Shown in pieces: positions 1 through 12,200 of a DNA stretch of 64,000 nt. The translations under genes were made by a program, and so were the position numbers. The DNA is from Rotaria sordida (taxonomy: Eukaryota; Rotifera; Eurotatoria; Philodinida; Philodinidae). Below the pieces are notes generated by a model. The model had not been told where the DNA came from, ran no database searches, and saw nothing but the letters and a program-made list of their open reading frames with translations. The first letter of the stretch is position 1. The number at the start of each line of letters is the position of its first letter. Location: the NCBI GenBank assembly GCA_905250125.1, contig CAJNOL010000191.1, forward strand, positions 124,702 to 188,701. The letters run 5' to 3'.

Positions 1-539
1 TTATCCTTGATAGACTGTACACTTATTGTTCCAACCTCTTTTGTCAGCAAAGTTCTTCTCAGTTCCTTTACAGTATCTTAATCAGTGAGAACAAATGTTT
101 GACAATTATCTTTCAAGAGAATATTTTGCATTTTAAATATCTAAATGAACTGTGCGGAAAAAAACTATAAGTTCATGAACTAAATTATATTACAAATTTT
201 ATCTTTAATAACTTTATCAGATGAACCATTGTTACAATAATCCATTAAGAAATCTAAAGATTCAAGATGAATAAAATATAGTTGTTAATGATATTCAGTA
301 ACATTAGATAATTTAATTACTTCTCGAAGTATATCATCGCATTGTTAAAGAATATTACTTCGAGATTTTTTTGTGTGCATATAGTGTATTGATTCAACAT
401 CACCAAAAATATTAGAACCGATTCGTTAGAGCATTGTTATATTATTCATTGATGATACAAATGAAATTTGATGTTCAAGTAATAGGTTATATAATTTTTC
501 TTTGATATTTTCATCTTGTTCTAGAAGAAACTTTTTTTG
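1..539 (-). pseudogene. Eroded coding tract, family unknown, runs off the window start
   Basis: Read on the minus strand from 539 to 1 a single unshifted frame gives protein-like sequence, for example FLLEQDENIKEKLYNLLLEH at the start and DTVKELRRTLLTKEVGT near the window edge. It is broken by seven in-frame stops (low-coordinate ends at 426, 345, 285, 180, 165, 141 and 78). Several follow the pattern of a glutamine codon turned into a stop. No frameshift is needed over 180 codons, so this is most simply an old gene copy decaying by substitution. I do not recognise the family, and the 3' part lies outside the window. An active gene is unlikely. Confidence 0.5.
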
Positions 540-1405
540 AAATTTAAAAATTATTTTGTATACTCATTTATATACGATTTTAAAGTATTCTAGTGGTAGT
601 TACATTTTTGTCTGTCAATGTACATTTTAAATGAAGCTTTAAAAAATAGTTAAAATTTCTTTTTGTTTTTCAAAATGATTCAAGTTTATTTGACAATGAA
701 AACAAATCAAACAAAAAGAGAAGATTGAAGAAAAAATTCAAAACTTATTTCAAATCAATTGTACTACATACGAATAAAAATAAATAACGCATTTATTCAC
801 TTGTTATAGTTAATTTTTTATAGAAATTCATCAATATTCACATTTTCAAAAAAAAAAGGAATTTTCAGAAATTTATGTTCTAACTCTTTCGATACTTCTC
901 AAGGTTTTTTAAGCTTCTGATATTACTGTACTAAGCAGTTATCAAGCTGATGGCTTTTTTCAGAAATCTGAATAGATCTCAATATATTATAGTTTCGCTA
1001 ATTTTAAAACTAAGAGTAAACATTTAATTTTTGACAAAGAACAATATAAAAAGAAAGGGTTGAGTCTACTCATATCTACATAAATCGGATAAAAATATTG
1101 CATGTGATTCTCTTTTTGAAAGAGAATAGACATGATATTGTCGGCAAATATTATCTGTCCAAAGAAGTTTCATATGAAGATTTTTAGTATTCTTAATACC
1201 AGAGGTCTGCATGGGCTAGACTGAAGAAAGTCGGTCCATATTCTTCTATTCAAAAAAAAAAATTTCAGTCCAAACTCACTTAAAATCGATGCAAAAAGAA
1301 TATTTCTAAGAGAACATTCAATTGAACATGAACTTTTTTTTTTATAAAACATTAGTATTCTAAAGACATTTTTGTTTTCATTATAATTTCTACAATTATG
1401 TTTAA
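540..1405. other. AT-rich stretch, no gene supported
   Basis: Homopolymer-rich sequence. The minus strand around 1060-1230 has a short protein-like frame (KLLWTDNICRQYHVYSLSKR) without start or splice support, perhaps more of the same decayed material. Nothing else can be supported. Confidence 0.4.
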
Positions 1406-1756
1406 ATAAAATTTTACTGTAATATTGTTTGTTTTTCCGTTATCAACAAGTATAATTGTCCAAGATTGTTTGGTTCCGATAAGGCAAAGACTACTGTAAA
1501 TACTTGTGTCTGTCTACACGTAAGGAAAGATGACATATCGATTATTCATGGAGTAGTGATAGAGGGCAATCATGGTCACAAAACGTATTTTGAAGTTCAT
1601 TAAAGATCGTGTCAACTCATTTTTGGGCGTTTTCTGATAAGAAAAATCGAAAAATATGTTAGAAGGAAAGGCCAATTGTCCCCAGTGTCCTACTCTAACT
1701 TCGTCACTGTCATGGAACTAGAGCCATACTACTCTATGAACAGTAACAATAGTTGA
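1406..1756 (+). pseudogene. Eroded coding tract with a Cys/His-rich segment
   Basis: An open frame from 1406 is interrupted by one stop (1601-1603) and ends at 1754-1756. It includes the segments SDKAKTTVNTCVCLHVRKDD and HGVVIEGNHGHKTYF. The C-x-C followed by G-N-H-G-H spacing faintly resembles FLYWCH-type zinc fingers, which accompany Mutator-like transposases, but this is a guess from spacing only. There is no ATG in a good context and no clear splice sites. I treat it as a remnant of a transposon or gene. Confidence 0.3.
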
Positions 1757-2555
1757 TATAATTGTACGAAAGAAATTCTTTCCTTATTTTTTTAGCCGCA
1801 AAGAAAATCATTTTATAACTAAAATATTCAATCGAACAACGTCTAATAATTGAATAGACTTTTTTCTTAGTATTGACTATATTTTATTATAAAAGATCAT
1901 CCTAAAAAATTATCATTCTTTTAATATAATTTAATAAATTTATTTCAAAACAAAAAAACACTAATTTTTTTTTTGTACATCAATGAACTTATCGTCTTAT
2001 TAGAGACAATTTTTTCGAATCTATATAATAATGAATTTATATGTAAAAAATATCAACAGGATTATTTAACAAAAATCAAAATCATACATTAATAAGAGTT
2101 CTTTGTATTGTAACTACTGTAAAATGTTATGATTTTTCTCGTTTGAAATGTTACAAAACATAAATTACTTTGCCAAGGGTAATTCTTAATATCCTGTTCT
2201 TATTATTCTTTTGGAAATAAAAATATTTAGATTTTTCCATATAAGCAATAAAAAATTTCATGGCACTGATCAATAAGCAGCAATACAAAACATTTGTTTT
2301 AAATACAGATCTAAAAAGGAATCCTTTTGTTTGATGAATATATCTTGATGAAAACTTATATGAAATTATCAATATATAAGTTAATTTTGCAACAAAATAA
2401 TTGCATAAAATCAAATAGTGAATTATTTCTATGAAAAGCTGGAGTAATGATGCTTATATTAGAAATTCATTTCATACAAAAAAAAAGAAAAAAAAAAATG
2501 TTATTTTCACAATTTTTCTTGTACAAATAATAATAAACAAAAATAGAAAACATTT
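1757..2555. other. Intergenic, 3' flank of POLDIP2
   Basis: AT-rich sequence with poly-A and poly-T runs. The short open frames here have no coding character. The part next to 2556 would be the 3' untranslated region of the minus-strand POLDIP2 gene. Confidence 0.4.
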
Positions 2556-5500
2556 TTACACCAATGAGCTTCCACCGGTAGTTGAGTATAATTTACATTC
2601 TAAATTAAAAGCTGGTATTCGTACTTCAATAAATGTTCCATCATCTTTTTCCATTTTGAAAGTTCTAAAAGGAGAAAAAACACTTAAATTTCACTTAAAA
2701 AAATTTTGTTTTTTTTTTTTTTTGATAAAATTTTCTTACCCCCACATATGACCATTTTTTGCTGTTAATGAAACATGTGATGAATATTGAAAAGCAGGAT
2801 ATTCTTTCGATAATCTTGGTTCTTGTCCAACAACACCTTTACCACGTACAGTTTCTAATGTACCAGATAAACTAAATATACGCCAATGACGTTCACGTAA
2901 TGTTACAGGTTCATCAGGATTTAAATTTTCAATACGAATTGAATAACGCCACCAATGTAAATTTATACCTTGTGTTAAACGAGAACCTCTAATTCAAAAA
3001 AAGAAATTTCATTAATAGAAAAGAAACAAGAAGAAAAAAAAACAAAGATTAATTTTATTATACATATAAAATGGTATAACAGTCACTCGAATATGATGTG
3101 TAATATCTTTTGATACATCAGATAATTCAAGCCAAAGATGATGTCGTATTTGCCAAGATTTTAAATGTTCACTTGGTACAAAATTTGGAACTTGAATATC
3201 TTTAATAATAGAATAAAACAATGAAAAATTTATTTATTGATACTTACTTGCTTCAGAATCATGTATGAAAAATTTATCAAACAATTCATGTTCAATTGGT
3301 GTTCGTTCTGTACTCTAAAAAACCAAAGAATTCTTATAATACATATATATCTTACGAGGAAAGTTTTCTATAACTGATTAGTTGATTTTGAGTCAGAACT
3401 ATGGGCGTCATATCAACTCAAATGAGCTATGAATGAATATTCTGAAAAAAGTTTGGATTCTAAACTTATTGCTACGGCGATCGTGTATTTTTACGATATT
3501 TTATAACTCAATGCTGTAGTTTCCCTCAGGAATACAAGAAACAATGATTTTTTTGAATTTCGACTAGGAACTTTGCACAGAAATAGGTCTTCACGAGAAT
3601 AGTTTATTATAAAAGTTTCAGATCTTTTGATTAGCTTCTATCTTGAAATAAGACGATTCAATCTTCTGATGTAAAAAAACACGCCGTTACGATTGCCGTA
3701 TGTTAGGATAGGAAAAATGAAAATATCTGAAATTTTCACAATAAAATATTTTTCTTATGATCTGTCGCTAGACACAGTTTCCAATTAAAATTCAAAAATC
3801 AATTTTTCTGGTGTTCCTAAGGAGGACCACAGCATTCAGTAAAAAAAAAATACCATAAAAATGAAGTATTTCGGTAAGAATAAGCTAAAGATCTGAACTC
3901 TTTTTTTTTTGGGTGATATTTACTGTATATGGCATAACATCATCATGTGCAACATAATCAAGACCAGGAATAGCATAAAGATTTCGATCTCGTCCTTGAT
4001 TACCGAAAAATGTTACAGCTTCTAAAATATACAGATTATTATTTATTTCTAATATATTTATATGAGAAAAAAAAACCTGTTTGAGTCCGAATAAACGGTA
4101 TATCACGTGTATCAATTAAAACTTGATAATAAGTAGCTGATTGTGCACGAATTTCATGTATATGTGATTGTGATTGTGATTGTGATGATGATGATGTTGT
4201 AAATGGTGATGATAAATTTGAACGTTCATCAGATCGATCAAATACTCGTGCAAGCCAAGAAAATAAAATCACTCCTCGATAACCAAATATTCGATGAAGA
4301 AATAACTAGAGCATAAAAAAGAAATAAAAAGAAAAGAAAACCCGAAAAATAATCATAAATAAATAAACACGCACGAGTTCATCTTTTCATCATAGACGCT
4401 TAATGCATGGTTTAGTTTGATAAAATTTTTCATTTATCATCGTTATTGTTTGACTGTCTTAGCATATTTATGGATAATAATAAAAAAGAAATAGTTTCTT
4501 TTCAATTTATTATTAGCAATAAAATACTTTAATAGGCTTTTCTTTTCTTTCTTTTCTTTTTCCTTCGTATATAAATATATATATATATAAATATATATTT
4601 ATTTATTTATTTATTAGTATGAGCCGATGGGAAATCGTCGATGGACGTCTTTAGGAAATAACAATCGAATTAGCTTTGCACTCTTCTTGCAAGCAACTTA
4701 GAAGTCGACATAAGCATTTAGTAAAGGATTTTAACAATGAATGAATAGGCTCAAAAAGATAATTGCTCTGCGAATATATATATATGTATGTATGTATGTG
4801 TGTATGTGTGAAGGGCTACTCAAGACACAAAGAGAAAACAGAAAGAGAGATAGAGATAGAGATAGAGATAGAGAATCATTCGATTTGTCAGAATGCATTT
4901 AGCATAGTAGAATAGCAACGGTAGTAGTGGCGGTAGAAAAAAAAAGAAGGAAAAAACCATCAGCAAAGCTTGTCGACAGGAAGTCTCCGTTTTTCATTCC
5001 TCATCCCTCCCGTCTGTTCCTTGCTCTTCGTTCACTTTGACTCGACATCCATCTTCATCTCTTTTTTTTGTGCGTTGTTCATCTGTTCAACATTCCACTG
5101 GGCTACGCTTTTTTTGTTTTTTTTGTTTTCTTTTTCTCTCTCTACAATATAAATATATATATATATATATATATTTGAATCGCTCAATTATGCTATGAAT
5201 GCATCACATATATGTGTATAGAATTGACGAGAACTGACAACTGACATTATATATTATCGTTTATTTTATAGCATAAGAGGTAAGATGTCGTCTTAGATTT
5301 CGTAAAAAATCATTATTTGGTATTACATTTACAATTGAATCATTTTTAGTGATTGAAAATTAACATTGAACTAACATTATTTGAGATAAATAGTTAAACA
5401 CTAGGAGGAGGTATCAGTGTTCCAACAAAAGAAAAAAATAAGCTGTTTTATTTGAGAAGAGTAGAAATATAATAGATCTGGAAAAACGATTATTTCCTCT

Positions 5501-6368
5501 TATTTCTTTTGCTTTTTTTTCTTCTTTATCGCCTTCTTCTTCGTCTTTTTTTTTTAACCATTTGCTTGTGCCCATTACAAAAATGTTGTTTTTATGCTTC
5601 ATCTATTGTTGTCCATTTCCTAGCATGTCTCTCTTGTATTTGCTCATCTGAAGGCATACATATAAAAAAGATATGAGTAAAGTAAGAGAGATTCTGAATT
5701 TTTGATATCGTTTTATATTTGTCATGTCTATCTATAATGTATATAGAGAAACAACTATCATTTGAGTTATTATAAGAATAATCATAGAATGGAGTGATGA
5801 CAAGTGAAAAGAAAAACAAGAAAGATCTATTGCAATTTGTCATTTCTGAGTAAAATGTGAATCTAGCTCATTGACATTCTTATTGTTTCCTTGTTCTTCT
5901 TCATTTTTTTTTGTATGCGGAAGAGAAATAGAGAAGATTTAATGGCATGACATTTGACGTCAGAAAAAGAAAACCTATTGAGAAGAAATACTTCAACAAA
6001 CGATTGTCTGTGCGTTTTCATAGTTAAGGGGTATATATATATATATACATGCAATATTACTTTTAACAGGTAGAATGAAAGTAAAAAAAGCAGAACGAAA
6101 AGAAGAAAACAAAAATACAATTAAAGTTGTCGAAAGAAAAACATGGTCATGTCACGAGAGAACAAAATCATGTGCTTGCTTCCTTTTTCTTATTAGTTAC
6201 ACATATAAATGCATTTCATTAGCGAGTAGATAACTAGATCAAATTTCTATATATATCTTTAGATTGATAAGAGAAAACAGATTAAAGTTCAGATATGAAC
6301 CGTCCAACTGCAACAACGAACAATAGTCAACATAATGTATGTACTTATGCTCAACAAAGTACATTTAA

Positions 6369-6399
<31 letters not shown>

Positions 6400-8038
6400 A
6401 GATATGTAATAAAATCTTATTATTATCAATTGACAAACTAAAGAAATAAAATTAGAAGATATAATATCATAGAAATTAATATTATTTATTTCAATTAGAT
6501 AATGTTATTGGGCGATAGTGGTGTTGGCAAAACATGTTTATTAGTACGTTTTAAAGATGATACATTTTTATCTGGTAGTTTTATTGCAACTGTTGGTATT
6601 GATTTTCGTAACAAAACTATTGTGATCAATAATAAACAAGTGAAATTACAAATTTATGATACAGTATGTATACAGACAAAAGACAAAAAAAAATCGATAA
6701 TAATTTATTAAATTCATGAGTTGAAAAAATGACAAGAGATAACAAAAAGAAAAATCTAACAATGATCTATGTATATTTATTTTTCTTTTTATTCAAATAA
6801 AGAACGGAAATGAGAAAATATGATTTTTTTTTATTCTCATTCTTTTTTTTTTTTTAACTGATAATAGATAAGAACAAATAATACGGCAAACATTCTCGGA
6901 AATGTTTTGAGAGCTTTCTAAGAAATTATTTTGTGTATCATCTTATTTTTATTAATCATGATCAAATAAATCTTGAGTTTTTCTTTTCTTATTTTTCTAT
7001 CATGAAACTTAAGATGAGTTTTTCTTTTTCTTTTTTTGATTAAAATAACACTTCAGAATTTGTCCGAGAAAATCAAATCAAGCATATTAAATTTTGAATA
7101 AATAATTGGTTCGATGTAAAATTTTCAAAAATAACTATATAATTCAAAAGAAAAAGAAAAGCAGAAATAATTTGTTTATACGAGTACATCAGAACTAATC
7201 AAGCTGAAAAAATTGATGACGGAAAAGGAAGCTCATTTCCTTTGGCTTTTTTTTTTTTCTTACACACTTAAAATTTATACTTGTATACTCGGTCAAATAT
7301 AAAAAAAACAAATTAAGAAATGATTAGAAACGAAAGAAAACATTGTTTAAACTTTTAATTTTTCTATAGTACGCTTACATCAATTAAGAGAAAATTATGA
7401 AAGTACAATAACTTTAAACGTTCGAGATTTTTTTTTTATTTAACTATAGAAAAATATGTCCTAATCATATTGAACGTAAACAATAGATTTATTTATAAAT
7501 CTTAAATCATATTAACAAGTTTATATTTCTATGCATTAAAAAAAAAATTTTTTTTCTGTAAATTCTAGGCTGGTCAAGAACGTTTTCGTTCTGTAGCCCA
7601 TTCATATTATCGTGATGCAAATGCTCTATTACTTCTCTATGATGTATCATCAATAATAAGTTTTAATCATGTTCGTGATTGGTTAGGTGAAATTAAAGAA
7701 TTTGCACAATCAGATGTTATTATTATGTTAATAGCCAATAAAGTTGATAAAACAAATGAACGTGTTGTAACACGTGAAATGGGTGAAAAATTAGCTAAAG
7801 AATATGATGTACCATATGTTGAAACATCAGCTAAAACAGGTTTAAATGTTGAATTTTGCTTTAAAGCAGTAAGTCAAGCATTACTTGAACAAACTGCTGC
7901 AACAACATCATATGGACAAAGTGCCTCGAAAACCTTAAATAGTCTTGTACAATTAAATAATCGAACATCAAAACATAGTGTATGTTGTTTATATTCATAG
8001 CGTTATTTTTTTTTTCTTTGTTTAGTTATATTTTTGTC

Positions 8039-8069
<31 letters not shown>

Positions 8070-8785
8070 GTATCACAGTATAGACTAGATTCTGTGATAT
8101 AGAACATAGAGTTTCTTGTATACAGCTTTTTTTTGTTGTACAGAATGAATATGACAAGAAAAAAAAAACAGTAACTGATGACAAATGCATCTATTATATA
8201 CTTATCAACATGCTCTAATAGGATTTTGACATTTATCCATCATTGAATGACATACCTGACCTGTCTCATAATTGCCTTCATGTTTAATAGCTGTAAAGAG
8301 ACCAACTTCATGTAGCCTAGAACAAAGAAACAAACATAAGACAATGATTATTATTTATATGAAATAGGTTTGTTTTTTCTATTAATCATAAAAATGATCA
8401 TAGCTTCTGGAGAATAAAAATAACTTATTTTTTTTTTGTTACATATAATTGTAAACATAAGAAAGATATTAAAATAAAATTTATTTAATAGGATCATCTA
8501 ATTAAATTCATAATTTAAAGTATAAGATTTGAATAGAATTTTAAGTTATTAATCTAGAATAAGCTTTCTTCAAGGAATATAACCAATAGAAACAACAAGA
8601 TAATCTCTTTTTCTTTCGATGCCTTTTCTCTTGAGTCAATAGATTGAATTAATCTTTTTTTTTTTGCATGCTATTCATTATCGAAAAATGATTATACTTG
8701 CACCATCAGTCATCCAGTGTAAATGCCTTTATTATTCTTTACACAGGACTGTCCTATGAGTTTTGACAAAGGAAAAGCTACTCAT
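2556..8785 (-). CDS. POLDIP2: Polymerase delta-interacting protein 2 (YccV-like + ApaG domains)
   Basis: Eight exons on the minus strand: 8785-8745, 8316-8256, 4305-4077, 4021-3924, 3314-3248, 3199-3064, 2988-2740, 2664-2556. They join in frame to 329 codons plus stop. The second exon ends EGNYETGQ and the third continues [11 protein letters not shown], an arrangement recalled from human POLDIP2. Further hallmarks are [13 protein letters not shown] and [14 protein letters not shown] (YccV-like half) and [31 protein letters not shown] and [20 protein letters not shown] (ApaG/DUF525 half). The vertebrate protein acts in mitochondria and nucleus and binds DNA polymerase delta p50 and PCNA; that role is inherited from the family. 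The first exon (13 codons) is the least certain: it is chosen because its phase fits, and it is shorter than the human targeting peptide. Intron 2 is almost 4 kb and holds a whole Rab gene on the other strand. Intron 4 holds a fold-back element. Confidence 0.88.
3356..3475. repeat. Dispersed repeat, copy 1 (second copy near 14772-14885)
   Basis: The stretch from gaggaaagttttctataact to the run around gaatattctgaaaaaagttt matches, with scattered differences, the stretch 14772-14885 in the same orientation. Both copies lie in introns, directly beside an inverted-repeat element. Confidence 0.45.
3484..3866. mobile_element. Fold-back (long terminal inverted repeat) element in POLDIP2 intron 4
   Basis: The left arm contains actcaatgctgtagtttccc and the reverse complement of the right arm contains actgaatgctgtggtcctcc. 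Similarity continues inward for roughly 150 nt per arm, through the sequence around a-ggaa-a-ag-aa and a tract near tttcagat. The only internal spacer is around 3665-3710. No coding capacity. This fits a non-autonomous DNA transposon (MITE or Foldback type). Confidence 0.65.
4562..4619. repeat. TA-rich low-complexity tract
   Basis: Alternating ta and tta repeats (tatatatatata, then atttatttatttatt) inside POLDIP2 intron 2. Confidence 0.6.
4843..4874. repeat. agagat microsatellite
   Basis: About four tandem copies of agagat within POLDIP2 intron 2. Confidence 0.7.
6295..8000 (+). CDS. Rab26/Rab37-type small GTPase, nested in a POLDIP2 intron
   Basis: Three exons, 6295-6369, 6499-6663 and 7569-8000, join in frame to 223 residues. 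All GTPase motifs are present: P-loop GDSGVGKT (residues 30-37), switch I TVGIDFRN, switch [12 protein letters not shown] (79-88), NKVD (137-140) and ETSAK (165-169). The stretches [10 protein letters not shown] and [20 protein letters not shown] resemble Rab26 and Rab37 more than other Rabs; these two recruit effectors for secretory-granule and autophagy traffic. The end is CCLYS, a double cysteine followed by three residues, similar in layout to the CCxxx ending of Rab37, so C-terminal prenylation is expected. The whole gene sits antisense between POLDIP2 exons 2 and 3. Rab26 versus Rab37 cannot be settled by eye. Confidence 0.92.
8044..8070. repeat. (att)n microsatellite in the Rab gene 3' flank
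   Basis: Nine or so att units about 45 nt after the Rab stop codon. Confidence 0.7.
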
Positions 8786-9273
8786 AAAAATACATTCTTA
8801 TATGTTTTTAATGTTAAAGAGGAAATAATAAAAGTGGCTTCGTCTTTAATATTCAAATCACATTATATATTTCTCTAGCGATAATAATATTGATTAAATG
8901 CTAAAGTTCAAGTGTGATACTTTGATGCTCTATTCTTTTTTTTGGACTTTTTTTTTTTTTTTTTTTTTATAAAATATGAGAATTTTCGAATTCTTGAAAT
9001 ATCGATTCTTACTTATTAGTTGTATTCGATGACAAACATCGAATAAATGGATAAATATAATTTTTTTTAATTACAACACTTAACAAATAATAATTACTGT
9101 TTCTTATGAAAAACATCACACATCTAGAATAAAATAAATGCGAAATTATCTTAATTTATTATATATATGATGAAAACACAGATAAAAGGAACGAACAAAA
9201 CAAAAAAAAAAACCGTTCATGAATAACTAAATACATTAAGTACAACAAAAACAAAAACATCAGAAAGATCATG
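8786..9273. other. Intergenic between POLDIP2 start and DDHD gene end
   Basis: Contains long poly-T runs (for example 8938-8968) and no coding signal. It should hold the POLDIP2 promoter and the 3' UTR of the DDHD gene, both on the minus strand. Confidence 0.4.
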
Positions 9274-12200
9274 TTATGTCATTCTTGGTAGGACATTGGT
9301 TGAATCTGTTACTAATCTTGAACGTTGTTCAGATTTAGCTAAATATGGAAGTAATTCATTCACTTTTGTTGTTTGATTTTTTACAAAATAATTTAATACA
9401 TTTGATTTAATCATTTGTTCAATAGTTTCATATTGTGGTTCGGGTTCAAAATTATCTAATTTAAGTACTTCTTTCATTATTAATAACATTGTATCTTCGG
9501 AATCCCTAATAGATATTAAATTAAAATAAATACATATTATAAATAAAATTTTTTTGCTTTATTTCATTTGTCTTACCAATATGAAACATGACTTGCAAAA
9601 GCAAATAAATAATCATTAAGAACTTCAATTGGACGATGTTGAAGAACGTAATCAATACGTCGACCTTGATTTAATTTTCCAATCGGACGATTATCCCATT
9701 CATAAATATGAGTTTCTAGAATATTTCATAAGCATTTTTATTATGATTGAGTATTTATGATTTAATAAAAATCATTACTAGCAAAAGCACTAACAATTAT
9801 ATTCCAACATAAATCTATCGATTTTTGAATATATTGTGACATTTTCAAGAAACGAAAAAAAAAAATAAGAGCAATAATCTGACATTTCTTTAACATTATT
9901 ATAGAATAAATCATTTGTAAACTCATCAATAAAATAGGATCAACACATTCACATACATGTTCAACTGATAATATTTACTAGACATGCTAATCTTCAATTA
10001 TATTTTTTGAATATTAAAAGAAAATGAGTAAAATAATGTGAATATATATATATATATATTTTGCTTATGTACATAAATTCAAGACACAAAGTCAAACAAT
10101 TAAAATATTCATATGATTTTACACTAGAATGCTTATCATGTATTTAAGATTTCATTCATCTTTATCTTTTTGATTCGCCGATCATAATTACTTTTCTCCT
10201 ATCATTAGATGCATGATTTGTCAAAAACACTACAAAAGTTCATTCAGTCAAAAACAAAAGAAATGATTTAAAACTTTGAAAAGACTTACGGGGAACCTTC
10301 TTCAGCTGACTTCTTCCGATTTCAATGATTTTGTTTTTTGTCTATAGACAGTACATAGTGTCCTAATAAAAATCTTAAAACGATTTGGATTCCTATTGTG
10401 ATTCAACTAAGCTATCGAATTTTTTTTTCTAGAGACGTCAAATTTTCGAAAAACTCGTATCATATCCAAATTCTGAAATATGAGTTTGGTGAAAATCTAG
10501 GGCCTCTAGAAAAAAAAATATGATAACTTAGTCAAACATTAATAGGAAGCCAAATTCTTTTAGGGTTTTTATTATCTATAGGTAAAAATAAATCATTGAA
10601 ATCGAAAGAGTCAGTTGAAGAGGCTCTCTCGTAAGCCGATCTTCGGTGGAGGGTCGTCTCCATGCTGGATAAAACACTGTTCTAGTCATACATCCTCTAA
10701 TATCCTATTTGTTTTTTTTCCCTAAATTTCAAAATGTTTATCATTATTATTTACCTTCATCATCATTAGCATGTTCAATTTCGAGATCCGTTTCCGTAGA
10801 TGTAGGTACAGTTGTTGCTTGTGTGTCTGTCAACGGTGTTGTTGTTGCAGTTACTTGCATAGGACTTCTATAAATCGAATATTTAATATACAAATCAAAA
10901 ATTATAATCGGTTTTTTTTTTGTTTTAAATATTCACGTATAAGATGTAACAAAATCAGTAATTGATATCATTGTATTTTTAAATGAATCAAGCATTTTTT
11001 GTTTTAAATCTGTTGCTTTTGAAAGTCCATCAATTAATTCAAGATGAATTCTTTTTCTTCCTTTATGATGTGGTAATAGTACTGGTGATACAGTCCATTT
11101 AGGATCAATTAATGGTTCAAGTCTATATGCTACTGGATCATACTATTCAATAAAAATTAAATATTATAAATGATAAAAATTTTTTATTTATTATAAATAC
11201 ATACAGGATGAAATATATTTAATAAACCTTTACATGTTGGAAATGTATAATCAGATGCTAATGATGTTATACCTCGTGCAGTTAAAAATATTGCAATAGG
11301 TGAACCTTACAAGAACAAAATTAAGGACAAAAAAAAAAAAAATTTTTTTCGAAAAGAAAATTTACCTAATGCAAAAAAATATGCAACCGGAAATTTAAGT
11401 TTTTCATATTGAATCGATACTTGACCCGTACCCGATACACATAAATTTGTTCTAATATTATTTATTTAAAAAAAAAAATAATGATATTATTTATAAAGAA
11501 AAAAAAACTTTATATTTTATTTTATCTACCTATTTTCTATTAAATTTTTATTTGTTTTAAAGAAAAGAATTGAAATTATTTGTTATTTAGATTTAGATTT
11601 AATCTACCTGCTTGATTATTGCTTAAAACTTCATCTTCATTTACAGCCGTTTGATTAGCTAAAATATCATAAAGTATAACTGATCCTAAAATTGAATAAA
11701 AAAATATTTAAAAAAAAAAAAATTAATACAATTCTTTCTTTTCTATTTTACCAAGACTATGTCCAATCACAGATACTTGTCCATTAAATGATGGATTACG
11801 TTGTAAAAATATATTATACAAACGATTCATTTCATTTATACAACGTGAGATTATTTTCTATAAAAGAAAACAATATCGTGTAAACAAAAAAAAAAAAAAA
11901 AAAACTTATTTTCATACTTGACAATAAACAGGACTTGTATAAAATAATATATCCGACAAAGTTGTATTAATAAATGTTCGAAATTTTATTACACTTGGTA
12001 ATGTTAATGTTAATAAATGATTATCAATACCAGAAGCCTAGAAAGAATAAAAATCTAATTATTTTTCTTTTAGAAAATTATTTGTAATACATACATCCAT
12101 GTGAAGATCACCATGCCAATGAACTGGTAAAAATTCCTGTTAATTAAAAAAAAACACCATAGCTTCATATTATCTCAATAATACAGATAGATTATCTGTT

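Noticed and set aside
1..539. Reassigned stop codons (TAA/TAG read as Gln) explaining the stops in this tract
   Set aside because: The intact genes in the window use CAA freely for Gln and end at TAA, TAG or TGA exactly where the protein families end, so the standard code applies.
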